A stretch of DNA of 64,000 nt from positions 16,387-80,386 of the forward strand of contig CAZVUN010000001.1 in NCBI GenBank assembly GCA_964629975.1, read 5' to 3'. The stretch's first letter is position 1. Each line of letters starts with the position of its first letter. The translations under genes and the position numbers were made by a program. Under the pieces are notes generated by a model. That model was not told the origin of the DNA. It worked only from the letters and a program-made list of their open reading frames with translations, and searched no databases. This stretch comes from G020354085 sp964629975. GTDB lineage: Bacteria > Pseudomonadota > Gammaproteobacteria > Acidiferrobacterales > Sulfurifustaceae. This document shows positions 15,373 through 22,952 of this stretch, in pieces.

Positions 15373-16284
15373 ATGACAGCGGTCATCGAGGCACGCGGCC
15401 TCCGCAAGCACTTCGATGACTATGCCGCGGTGCGCGGCATCGACCTGACCGTGCCGGCCGGGCGCTGCTTTGGCGTGCTCGGCCCCAATGGCGCCGGCAA
15501 GACCACCACGCTGCGCATGCTGCTCGGCGTCTCCCCGCCGAGCGCCGGCAGCCTCACGGTGTTTGGGATGCCGATTCAAGCCAGCGGCCGGCAGATCCGC
15601 GCGCGCATGGGTGTGGTGCCGCAGATGGACAATCTCGATCCGGACTTCACCGTGGTCGAGAACCTGCGCGTCTATGGCCACTACTTCGGCATCGCCCCGG
15701 CGGCACTCGAGGCGCGCATCGATGCGCTGCTCGCGTTCGTCAATCTCGCCGACCGCGCGGCTGCGCGCATCGGCACGCTGTCGGGCGGCATGAAGCGGCG
15801 CCTGACCATCGCGCGCGCGCTCATCAACGATCCGGAGCTGGTGGTGCTGGATGAACCGACCACCGGCCTTGATCCGCAGGCACGCCACATGATCTGGGGC
15901 AAGCTGCGCGAGTTGCGCACGGCCGGCAAGACACTGCTGCTCACGACGCATTACATGGAAGAGGCGGAGCGCCTGTGCGATGAGGTCGTGATCATGGACC
16001 GCGGCACGATCCTGGCGCAGGGATCGCCGGCCGCGCTGATCCGCGCGCACGTCGAACCCGAGGTACTGGAGGTGCGCGGCGAACCGGCGCGCGTGCGTGC
16101 GCTGTTCAACGACACGCCGGCCGGGCGTCTCGAGGCGGTCGGCGATACCTGCTACCTGTACACCCAGGACGCGCGCGGTGCGGTCGCGCAACTCGAGAAT
16201 GCGCCGGGGCTCACCTTCCTGCACCGCCCGGCCAATCTCGAAGACGTGTTCCTCAAGCTCACCGGCCGGGACCTGCGCGACTGA
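15373..16284 (+). CDS. ABC-2 type exporter, ATP-binding subunit
   Basis: A 303-residue ATPase of the NodI/DrrA type that powers an ABC-2 exporter with the permease immediately downstream. Walker A is GPNGAGKTT at residues 37-45, the signature LSGGM at 137-141, Walker B LVVLDEP at 157-163, and the switch histidine lies in LLTTHYMEEAE. The C-terminal 90 residues form the accessory domain seen in this group. The ATG at 15373 begins the conserved MTAVIEARGLRKHF. Substrate is not determinable; NodIJ homologues outside rhizobia are often annotated without evidence. Confidence 0.9.
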   Translation: MTAVIEARGLRKHFDDYAAVRGIDLTVPAGRCFGVLGPNGAGKTTTLRMLLGVSPPSAGSLTVFGMPIQASGRQIRARMGVVPQMDNLDPDFTVVENLRVYGHYFGIAPAALEARIDALLAFVNLADRAAARIGTLSGGMKRRLTIARALINDPELVVLDEPTTGLDPQARHMIWGKLRELRTAGKTLLLTTHYMEEAERLCDEVVIMDRGTILAQGSPAALIRAHVEPEVLEVRGEPARVRALFNDTPAGRLEAVGDTCYLYTQDARGAVAQLENAPGLTFLHRPANLEDVFLKLTGRDLRD

Positions 16285-17066
16285 TGCGTCTCACCGATTT
16301 CATTCCGCGCATGCACCACGCGGCCGGCGCCGTGTGGCGGCGCAATGCGCTGGTGTGGCGCAAGATGCTCGCGCCCAGCATGTTCATCAATTTCGGCGAA
16401 CCGTTTCTGTACCTGCTCGGACTCGGCTACGGGCTCGGCCTGTTTATCGGCGAGATGGCCGACATGCCCTACCTCACGTTCCTTGCCTCCGGCATCCTCG
16501 CCTCCTCGGCCATGAATACCGCGAGCTTCGAGGCGATGTATTCGGTGTTCACGCGCATGGTGCCGCAGCGCACCTACGACGCGATCCTCGCCACCCCGCT
16601 CGAGGTGCAGGACATCCTCGCCGGCGAGTGGCTGTGGTCCGCGACTAAGAGCCTGATCTCGAGCAGCGCGATCCTCGCGGTCGCGGCGCTGCTCGGCGCG
16701 GTGCACGACTGGCAGGCGCTGTGGGTGCTGCCGGTGCTGTTCCTGACCGGCCTCACCTTCGCCGGTCTGGGGCTGATCATGACCGCGCTCGCCCGCGGCT
16801 ACGACTTCTTCAACTATTACATGACGCTGGTGCTGACGCCGCTGTTCATCCTGTCGGGGGTGTTCTACCCGGTAAGCTCACTGCCGGCGCCTCTGCAGAC
16901 CGTGGTGCAGTTCCTGCCGCTTGCCCACGCCGTCGATCTCGTGCGCCCGCTCGTTGCGGGCCAGCCGGTCACCAACGTCACTTTGCACCTGGCGGTGCTC
17001 GCGGCCTACGCGGTCGCCGGCTTCCTGATCGCCGCCGCGCTCATCCGGCGGCGACTGCTCGTATAG
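16284..17066 (+). CDS. ABC-2 type exporter, permease subunit
   Basis: A 260-residue inner-membrane permease of the NodJ/ABC-2 family with about six membrane segments. The conserved region FLASGILASSAMNTASFE and FILSGVFYPVSSLPAPLQ are typical. The ATG overlaps the ATPase stop by one base (TGATG), so the two are translationally coupled and form one transporter. Substrate unknown. A frameshifted chaB-like remnant follows after 25 bp. Confidence 0.9.
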   Translation: MRLTDFIPRMHHAAGAVWRRNALVWRKMLAPSMFINFGEPFLYLLGLGYGLGLFIGEMADMPYLTFLASGILASSAMNTASFEAMYSVFTRMVPQRTYDAILATPLEVQDILAGEWLWSATKSLISSSAILAVAALLGAVHDWQALWVLPVLFLTGLTFAGLGLIMTALARGYDFFNYYMTLVLTPLFILSGVFYPVSSLPAPLQTVVQFLPLAHAVDLVRPLVAGQPVTNVTLHLAVLAAYAVAGFLIAAALIRRRLLV

Positions 17067-17091
17067 AAGCAGCGCGGCACCATCCGGTTCG

Positions 17092-17315
17092 ATGCCCTAC
17101 CGCGACGTGCAGGAGCTTCCGCCTTCGGTGGGCCCGGCTCTGCCCGGCGGCCCCACGCGCAGGAGATCTACCTCGCCGCGTTCAACAACGCCTGGCGCGA
17201 GTACGCCGGGCGCGACGACGTGGAGAGCCTCGCCCACCGGGTCGCCTGGGCGGCGGTCAAGCGCGTGTACGTCAAGCGCGGGGACACCTGGGTTCGCAGG
17301 ATCGCCGCCGATTGA
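17092..17315 (+). pseudogene. chaB: ChaB-family protein broken by a single-base frameshift
   Basis: The frame from the ATG at 17092 reads MPYRDVQELPPSVGPALPGG, the start of ChaB, then degenerates. One base earlier the adjacent frame continues from 17154 with HAQEIYLAAFNNAWREYAG and VAWAAVKRVYVKRGDTWVR up to the TGA at 17313. A single base is missing near 17150-17154, beside a run of four C. ChaB is a small protein linked to cation transport regulation, although its mechanism is uncertain. The protein is otherwise complete, so either a recent mutation or a consensus error is possible. Confidence 0.82.
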
Positions 17316-17338
17316 CGTCGGCCGGCACCGGCGCACGC

Positions 17339-17674
17339 TCAGCGCGGCGTACGTTCCTGCTCGAGCGCGGCAATCTGGTCGAGGATGCCGGAGAAACGCC
17401 GCCCGAAATCGGTGAGCCGATATTCGACCCGCGGCGGGATCTCGGGATAAGAGGTCTTCTCGAGAATGCCAAAGCGCACCAGCTTGCGCAGGCGTTCGTT
17501 CAGGACCTTGGCGGTGAGCCCCTCGACCGCATGCTCCATCGCGCCGGGACGGTTCACCCCGCGCCGAACGAGATCAAGCACGGTGAGCGACCACTTGCAG
17601 CCCACGATGTCTTCCACCATGCGCGGCACGCTGGCCGGGCTGCTCACAGAAATTTTTCCCTGTAGCGGCTTCAT
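17339..17674 (-). CDS. HxlR-family winged-helix regulator
   Basis: A 111-residue HxlR-type regulator. Family landmarks are IVGCKWSLTVLDLVRRG, the recognition-helix region LTAKVLNERLRKLVRFGILEK, and the wing RVEYRLTDFGR. A single cysteine in GCKWS occupies the position that senses thiol-reactive compounds in some members. It is divergent from cytochrome P460 across 102 bp. The dyad TTTTC-TACC-GAAAA (17674-17687) overlaps its own start codon and is a plausible autoregulatory site. The P460 gene is the most likely second target, by position only. Confidence 0.87.
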   Translation of the reverse strand: MKPLQGKISVSSPASVPRMVEDIVGCKWSLTVLDLVRRGVNRPGAMEHAVEGLTAKVLNERLRKLVRFGILEKTSYPEIPPRVEYRLTDFGRRFSGILDQIAALEQERTPR

Positions 17675-17687
17675 TTTCTACCGAAAA
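17674..17687. promoter_or_regulatory. Dyad at the hxlR start codon
   Basis: TTTTC (17674-17678) and GAAAA (17683-17687) flank TACC. The dyad overlaps the first codon of the HxlR regulator in the divergent promoter with cytochrome P460. The arms are short, so this is only a candidate operator. Confidence 0.3.
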
Positions 17688-17776
17688 GTTCCCACGTCAC
17701 CGCTTGGTGCCTGCTTACGCGCGGCACGGCATCTTCGCTAGATTCGCGCCGGTCATCACTCATCAAGGAGCATGTC

Positions 17777-18259
17777 ATGAGAAAACGCGCATTGACCCTG
17801 GCCCTCGGGTTGCTGGCCGCCGGCCCGCTGCTTGCCGATAATGCAACGAACGTCCCCTACCCTCAAGGCTACCGCGACTGGCACCACGTCAAGTCGATGG
17901 TAATCAATCCCGGGCACCCGCTGTACGAGGCCTTCGGCGGCATCCATCACCTCTACGCCAACGCCAAGGCGATGGCCGGCTACCCGTCCGGCAAGTTCCC
18001 GGACGGGGCGGTGATCGTGTTCGATCTGCTCGAGGCAAAAAACGCCGAGAATGCCGTGACCGAGGGCGCGCGCAAGATCGTCGGCGTCATGCACAAGGAC
18101 GCCAAGAAATATGCGGCGACCGGGGGCTGGGGCTTCGAGGGGTTCAAGGGCGGCGACAAGAATGCGCGCGCAGTCGGCGGCAACGCGGCCAAGGCCTGCT
18201 TCGAGTGCCACACCCAGCAGAAGGCGGCGGACTACGTCTTCAGCCGCCTGCGCGACTGA
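17777..18259 (+). CDS. Cytochrome P460-family periplasmic haem protein
   Basis: A 160-residue protein with a cleavable signal peptide (residues 1-20, ending in LLA) and a cytochrome P460 fold, including YRDWHHVKSMVI and a single c-type haem site CFECH at 141-145. Cytochromes P460 oxidise hydroxylamine or detoxify nitric oxide in ammonia oxidisers and methanotrophs; in other bacteria the substrate is unsettled. AAGGAGC precedes the ATG. It is divergent from the HxlR regulator. A nitrogen-oxide detoxification role is plausible in this denitrifier-like context but is inference. Confidence 0.88.
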   Translation: MRKRALTLALGLLAAGPLLADNATNVPYPQGYRDWHHVKSMVINPGHPLYEAFGGIHHLYANAKAMAGYPSGKFPDGAVIVFDLLEAKNAENAVTEGARKIVGVMHKDAKKYAATGGWGFEGFKGGDKNARAVGGNAAKACFECHTQQKAADYVFSRLRD

Positions 18260-18403
18260 GCGCGAGCCGCCGGGACAACGCGGCCGCGGCGGGGCGCGCA
18301 GGATTTCATCGCGTTTTTCGCAGCTTAGGCGAGCGCCGCTACGCCGGACAAATCCATGGAATGATTCTCATGGAGGCCCTGCGCGGGGCGCATGGCCATG
18401 TCT

Positions 18404-18417
18404 TTGACGCCCATCAA
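18404..18417 (+). promoter_or_regulatory. FNR box upstream of hsp20
   Basis: TTGACGCCCATCAA has one deviation from the FNR consensus. TACCAT at 18439-18444 is a 4/6 -10 whose centre lies 31 nt from the box centre, as in class II promoters, giving a start near 18451. A GC-rich hairpin (18418-18436) with arms AGCGCGCC and GGCGCGCT fills the space between box and -10. Confidence 0.68.
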
Positions 18418-18519
18418 AGCGCGCCGTTGGCGCGCTGATACCATGTTCGCTGTCCGGTGAGTACGCGCCGGGCCGGAAGTGCATCGCCCAGCGCGTCATT
18501 CGGACAAAGGAGGTGTCCC

Positions 18520-18984
18520 ATGACGACCCAAGTCCCCGTAAAACGTCCGCCTGAGGGCCGCGGCGAATTGATGCGTCCGTTCGATCTGTTCGAGCAGATG
18601 GAACAGTGGATGGAACGCATGATGCCGTGGCGTCCGCTGCTGCCGGAGTCGCTCGCCTGGACCGGCGCGATGCCGCAGATTGACATCGTGGACCGGGAGG
18701 CGGAGCTGCTCGTGCGTTGCGCAGTACCGGGCTTCACCAAGGACGACATCGAGGTCACCACCACCAACGACGCCGTGACCATCCGCGGCACCCGTCGCGC
18801 CGAGACCGAGGAGAAGGGCGAGTACTATCGCAAGGAGATCCGTCGCGAGGACTTCCTGCGCACGGTCCACCTGCCGGCACTCGTCGACGACACCAAGGCC
18901 AAGGCGAGCTACAAGGACGGCGTGCTCGAGCTGGTGCTGCCCAAGGTCGAAACGGCCCGCAAGCACACCCTCAAGATCGAGTAA
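18520..18984 (+). CDS. Hsp20/alpha-crystallin small heat shock protein
   Basis: A 154-residue holdase chaperone. The alpha-crystallin domain runs from about residue 50 (PQIDIVDREAELLVRCAVPGF) to the end, with the conserved AxxxGVLxL-type motif ASYKDGVLELVLPK. The N-terminal 45 residues are methionine- and proline-rich (DLFEQMEQWMERMMPWRP). The ATG at 18520 follows the strong site AAAGGAGGTG. The upstream region has no obvious sigma-32 promoter but has an FNR box, so induction by oxygen limitation is possible. It ends in a textbook terminator. Confidence 0.93.
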   Translation: MTTQVPVKRPPEGRGELMRPFDLFEQMEQWMERMMPWRPLLPESLAWTGAMPQIDIVDREAELLVRCAVPGFTKDDIEVTTTNDAVTIRGTRRAETEEKGEYYRKEIRREDFLRTVHLPALVDDTKAKASYKDGVLELVLPKVETARKHTLKIE

Positions 18985-19014
18985 GCGCGGATCGCGACGT
19001 CTTTGCCGCACGGC

Positions 19015-19047
19015 ACGCCCGGCACCCGCCGGGCGTTTTGTTTTTTT
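19015..19047 (+). terminator. Intrinsic terminator after hsp20
   Basis: ACGCCCGGC and GCCGGGCGT form a perfect 9-bp stem with a 4-nt loop, followed by TTTTG and seven T. It lies 31 bp past the hsp20 stop. Confidence 0.92.
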
Positions 19048-19105
19048 CCGCCGCGTCCGTTGACCTGGCCCGCACTTGCGCAGCGCAGTGCGCCGCACGA
19101 CACGC

Positions 19106-19981
19106 TCAGGCGAGCGCAAAGGCAAGCGCGATCGGGATAGCGATGAAGGCGCCGAGGTTGGCGATCAAGACCAGTGCTGCGACCCGTCCCGGCTCCTGCT
19201 GGTAGCGTTCGGCCACGAGGTAGTTCAGCACCGCCGGCGGCAGCGCGCCGAACACGAGCAGCAGGCTCGCCTGCAGCGGCGTGAGCTCGAGGAACGGCCG
19301 CACCGCGAGCACCATGGCCACGCCGGTGAGCGGGCAGACCACGGCCGCGAGCAGGCCGATGCGCCATTCGCCCCAGTCGACCGTGGTGAGGCGCGCACCG
19401 AGCGAGAACAGCAGCAGCGGGATCGACGCCTGGCCGAGCAGCTCGATGGCCGCGGCGAGTGGCCGCGGCACGCTCCAGCCGGCCACGGCGAAGGCAATAC
19501 CACCGAGCGTCGCCAGCACGATCGGCTGCTTGAGCACATCGAGCCAGTGCGCACGATGGTCCATGAGCCAGGTGCCGAGCGTGAAGTGCAGGCCGTTCTC
19601 CACGATGAACAGCACCACCGCCGCGGGCAGCGCCGCCTCGCCAAAGGCGAACACCGCGAGCGGCAGACCCATGTTGCCGGCGTTGGTGAAAATCATCGGC
19701 GGCACGAAGGTCTTGGCCGGCACGCGCGCCAGGCGTGCCACCGGGTAGGCCAGCAGGCCGGAGCCCAGCATCACGGCCACGGCGCCCGCGGCGAGCGCGC
19801 CGTAGGCGCCGAGGTTGAAGTCCTTGCCGGACAGCACGCTGAAGAGGAGCGCCGGCAACAGCACGCTCATGTTGAGCTGGTTGGCCGCGGTCATGTCCGG
19901 GCGGCGGAAGCGGCCGTAGACGTAACCGACCGCGACGACCGCAAATACCGGAAAGACGATGCCGAAGATGCGCAGCAGCAT
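19106..19981 (-). CDS. AEC-family transporter
   Basis: A 291-residue auxin efflux carrier-type (AEC) membrane protein with about ten hydrophobic segments, arranged as two repeats. Family marks are LNMSVLLPALLFSVLSG and FTNAGNMGLPLAVFAFG near the first discontinuous helix. Bacterial AEC proteins move small organic acids such as malate or are uncharacterised. The ATG at 19981 starts directly at the first membrane helix (MLLRIFGIVFPVFAVVAVGY); upstream codons would add a basic tail. It is divergent from lemA and converges on hsp20. Confidence 0.88.
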   Translation of the reverse strand: MLLRIFGIVFPVFAVVAVGYVYGRFRRPDMTAANQLNMSVLLPALLFSVLSGKDFNLGAYGALAAGAVAVMLGSGLLAYPVARLARVPAKTFVPPMIFTNAGNMGLPLAVFAFGEAALPAAVVLFIVENGLHFTLGTWLMDHRAHWLDVLKQPIVLATLGGIAFAVAGWSVPRPLAAAIELLGQASIPLLLFSLGARLTTVDWGEWRIGLLAAVVCPLTGVAMVLAVRPFLELTPLQASLLLVFGALPPAVLNYLVAERYQQEPGRVAALVLIANLGAFIAIPIALAFALA

Positions 19982-20031
19982 GGGACGCGGCAAGCGTACG
20001 CCAGTCGCCGCGCGCCGGCCACGGGTGCGCA

Positions 20032-20060
20032 TTGGCGCGGCCAACCTGGCTCCCTATAAT
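20032..20060 (+). promoter_or_regulatory. Sigma-70 promoter of the lemA operon
   Basis: TTGGCG (20032-20037) and a perfect TATAAT (20055-20060) are separated by 17 bp, the ideal spacing. A start near 20067 gives a 24-nt leader with GGAG before the lemA ATG. It drives lemA and the two downstream TPM genes at least. Confidence 0.82.
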
Positions 20061-20090
20061 CGCGCCACGAATTCCGCTACGGAGAACACC

Positions 20091-20693
20091 ATGCGCAGGC
20101 TGATCTATGCCGTTTCGTTGTTGGTGGGGCTCACGACCCTGAGTGGCTGCGGCTACAACACGCTGCAGGCGACCGATGAGCAGATCACGGCGAGCTGGGC
20201 GGAGGTGCTCAACCAGTACCAGCGGCGTGCCGATCTGGTGCCGAACCTGGTCAAGGTCGTCGAGGGCTACGCCGCGCACGAAAAGGAGATCCTCACGCAG
20301 GTCACCGAGGCGCGCGCCAAGGTCGGCAGCATCCAGGTCACCCCCGAGCTGCTCAACGACCCGCAGGCCTTCCAGCGCTTCCAGGCCGCGCAGGCGCAGA
20401 TGACGAGCGCGCTCGCGCGCCTGCTGGCGGTGGCCGAGAACTACCCCAACCTCAAGGCCGACGCGGTGTTCCGCGACCTGCAGGCGCAGCTCGAGGGCAC
20501 CGAGAACCGCATCGCGGTGGCGCGCAACCGCTACATCAAGGCGGTGCAGGAGTACAACGTCACGGTGCGCTCCTTCCCGTCGAACCTGACCGCCATGCTG
20601 TTCGGCTTCAAGGTGAAACCGAGCTTCACGGTCGAGAACGAAAAGGAGCTGGCCAAGCCGCCGAAGGTCGACTTCGGCACGGGCAAGAAGTAG
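20091..20693 (+). CDS. lemA: LemA-family protein
   Basis: A 200-residue LemA-family protein. The N-terminus is a lipoprotein-type signal (LVGLTTLSGCGYNTL), so it is probably anchored facing the periplasm. The rest is the long helical LemA core (ADLVPNLVKVVEGYAAHEKEIL, then ENYPNLKADAVFRDLQAQLEGTENRI). LemA proteins are consistently encoded beside TPM-domain proteins, as here, but their function is unclear. The gene begins 31 bp after a consensus promoter. The lemA-TPM-TPM order is a conserved operon type. Confidence 0.93.
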   Translation: MRRLIYAVSLLVGLTTLSGCGYNTLQATDEQITASWAEVLNQYQRRADLVPNLVKVVEGYAAHEKEILTQVTEARAKVGSIQVTPELLNDPQAFQRFQAAQAQMTSALARLLAVAENYPNLKADAVFRDLQAQLEGTENRIAVARNRYIKAVQEYNVTVRSFPSNLTAMLFGFKVKPSFTVENEKELAKPPKVDFGTGKK

Positions 20694-20728
20694 CCGCCGC
20701 GCCGCCGACGCCCCGCTGACGGCCCGCC

Positions 20729-21571
20729 ATGCGGCTGCTCGTCTCGTGCGCCCTGCTCGCGCTGCTCGCCGCCGGGGGCGCAACGGCCGAGGTCGCGGCC
20801 CCGCCGCTCAGCGCGCGCGTCACCGACCTCACGGCAACGCTCAACGCGGCGCAGCGCGCGGCGCTCGAACAGAAGCTCAAGGCCTTCGAGGAACGCAAGG
20901 GTGCGCAGCTCGCCGTGCTGCTGGTCCCGAGCACAGCGCCGGAGACGATCGAGCAGTACGCGATCCGCGTGGTCGATGCCTGGCAGCTCGGGCGCAAGGG
21001 TGTCGACGACGGCCTGCTGCTGCTCGTCGCCAAGGACGATCGCCGACTGCGCATCGAGGTCGGGCGCGGCCTCGAGGGCGTGGTGCCGGACGCGGTCGCC
21101 AAGCGCGTGATCGCCGAGGTGATCACGCCGTTCTTCAAGCGCGGGGATTTCTACGGCGGCCTCGAGGCCGGCGTGAATCAGCTGATCCGCATCATCGACG
21201 GCGAACCGCTGCCGCCGCCGCGCACGAAGGACGTGCGCTGGTCGGACTACGAGGACTTCCTGTGGATCGGTCTGTTCCTGGTATTCGCCTTCGGCGGCAT
21301 GGCGCGCAGCTGGTTCGGGCGCCTCGCCGGCGCGGGCATCACCGGCGGGGTGGTCGGTTTCGTGTTCTGGTTCATCGCCGGCACGCTCCTCGGGGCGGCG
21401 CTGGTGGGCGTGATCGCCTTCGTCGTGGCACTGCTCATCGGCGGCGGACGCGGCGGTGGCTGGTCGAATCGCGGCGGCTTCGGCGGTGGCGGCTGGTCCG
21501 GTGGCGGCGGGGGCGGGTTCAGCGGTGGGGGCGGCGGGTTTGGAGGCGGCGGCGCCTCGGGGAGCTGGTGA
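20729..21571 (+). CDS. TPM-domain membrane protein with glycine-rich tail (YgcG type)
   Basis: A 280-residue protein with a signal peptide (residues 1-21). An extracytoplasmic TPM domain follows (LEQKLKAFEERKGAQLAVLLV, GRKGVDDGLLLLVAKDDRRLRIEVGRGLEG), then two or three membrane helices around 180-240, and a Gly/Ser/Trp-rich tail of about 40 residues. TPM domains were named for photosystem II repair and predicted phosphatase activity; the bacterial role is unknown. The tail is common in YgcG-type members. Its stop overlaps the next start in TGATG, so the pair is coupled. Confidence 0.9.
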   Translation: MRLLVSCALLALLAAGGATAEVAAPPLSARVTDLTATLNAAQRAALEQKLKAFEERKGAQLAVLLVPSTAPETIEQYAIRVVDAWQLGRKGVDDGLLLLVAKDDRRLRIEVGRGLEGVVPDAVAKRVIAEVITPFFKRGDFYGGLEAGVNQLIRIIDGEPLPPPRTKDVRWSDYEDFLWIGLFLVFAFGGMARSWFGRLAGAGITGGVVGFVFWFIAGTLLGAALVGVIAFVVALLIGGGRGGGWSNRGGFGGGGWSGGGGGGFSGGGGGFGGGGASGSW

Positions 21572-22062
21572 TGAATTGGCGACGCGTTGTGCGGCATCTC
21601 GCGACCCCGCCGTGGCAGGTGCGACGGGTCTTTCCGCGATCGACCCTCACGGCGATCGAACACGCGATCCACGCCTCGGAAGGCGCGCATCACGGCCAGA
21701 TCTGTTTTGCGGTGGAGGCGGCGCTCGACACGGCAGCGCTGCTGCGCGGACAGAGTGCGCGCGAGCGCGCGCTCGAGGTGTTCGCGCGCCTGCGGGTGTG
21801 GGACACCGAGCACAACAACGGCGTGCTCATCTATCTGCTGCTCGCCGATCACGACGTCGAGATCCTGGCCGACCGCGGCATTCACCGCAAGGTCGGCGCC
21901 GAGGCCTGGGAGCGCATTTGCCGCGACATGGAGGCGGCATTCCGCGCCGGGCGCTTCGAGGACGGCGCGCTCGCCGGCATCCGTGCGGTGGGGGCGCTGC
22001 TCGCGCAGCACTACCCGGGCGCGGGCCGCGACGAGCTCGCCAACCGCCCGGTGCTGCTGTAG
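21571..22062 (+). CDS. Second TPM-domain protein
   Basis: A 163-residue TPM-domain protein without signal peptide or membrane helix. It keeps the domain core (HASEGAHHGQICFAVEAAL, RLRVWDTEHNNGVLIYLLLADHDVEILADRGI) and ends shortly after. It is coupled to the preceding TPM gene by a one-base overlap. The pairing of a membrane-bound and a short TPM protein downstream of lemA is a recurring arrangement in proteobacteria. Function unknown. Confidence 0.88.
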   Translation: MNWRRVVRHLATPPWQVRRVFPRSTLTAIEHAIHASEGAHHGQICFAVEAALDTAALLRGQSARERALEVFARLRVWDTEHNNGVLIYLLLADHDVEILADRGIHRKVGAEAWERICRDMEAAFRAGRFEDGALAGIRAVGALLAQHYPGAGRDELANRPVLL

Positions 22063-22084
22063 GCGCGCGGACCGCGGCTGCGAC

Positions 22085-22912
22085 ATGGACCCGCGCGATG
22101 ACATCCCGGCCGTAGAGCGCGCGCACTTCGTGGCCTTCGCGGCCGAGCTGATCGCGGAGTCGCGGCGCGTCATCCACGCCGCCCGCGCGCACGGTTTTGA
22201 CGTGCAGCACAAACCCGACGGCAGCTGCGTGACGAGCGTCGACGTCGCGGTCGAGGCGCGCCTGCGCACGCTCATCGCGGCCCGCTTCCCGACGCACGGC
22301 ATCCTCGGCGAGGAGCAGCCGCCCACGCGCCCGCAGGCGGACTTTCAGTGGATCCTCGATCCGATCGACGGCACCGAGGACTTCGTGGCCGGCCTGCCGA
22401 CATTCGGCACGATCCTCGCCCTGCATTACCGCGGCGCCCCGCTCGTCGGCGTCATTGATCATCCCCTGCTCGCGCTCACGGTGCGCGCCGCCTGCGGCCT
22501 CGGCACGTATCGCAACGACGTGCGCGTGCGCCTCGCTGACCTGGCGAGCGACACCCCGGACGCGGCGGTGCGCGTGATGCTGAGTGCGCGCGCCAACTTC
22601 ACGCGCCACAGCGATGATGGCGCGCTGTTCGACGCGATCACGCGCCGGTTTTCCAATCACCGCATCTACCGCAGCTGCTACAGCCACGCCTGTGTGGCGA
22701 GCGGCCAGGCCGACGTCATGATCGAGTTCGGCAACCGCCTCTGGGACCTGGCCGCCGCGCGCCTGCTCACTGAGGAGGCCGGCGGGCGCTACGAGACGGT
22801 GCAGGACATCGACGTGCCGGGCGTCGGCCGGGTGCTGGGCGCGGTGTTCGGCAAGCCCGGCGCGGTGGCACGGGTGTGCGCGCTGCTGGCGGGCGCACGC
22901 ACCCCGGACTAG
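22085..22912 (+). CDS. Inositol-monophosphatase-family phosphatase
   Basis: A 275-residue member of the inositol monophosphatase/HisN/CysQ family. The metal-binding motif DPIDGTEDF and the upstream GEEQ are present, and the second site is WDLAAARLLTEEAGG near residue 225. Substrates in this family include histidinol phosphate, 3'-phosphoadenosine 5'-phosphate and inositol phosphates; the sequence alone does not decide. It follows the TPM gene by 22 bp and could be part of the lemA transcript. Confidence 0.88.
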   Translation: MDPRDDIPAVERAHFVAFAAELIAESRRVIHAARAHGFDVQHKPDGSCVTSVDVAVEARLRTLIAARFPTHGILGEEQPPTRPQADFQWILDPIDGTEDFVAGLPTFGTILALHYRGAPLVGVIDHPLLALTVRAACGLGTYRNDVRVRLADLASDTPDAAVRVMLSARANFTRHSDDGALFDAITRRFSNHRIYRSCYSHACVASGQADVMIEFGNRLWDLAAARLLTEEAGGRYETVQDIDVPGVGRVLGAVFGKPGAVARVCALLAGARTPD

Positions 22913-22952
22913 GCGGCGCCGCGTGGCGGCACCGGTACACGAGGACACAGCC

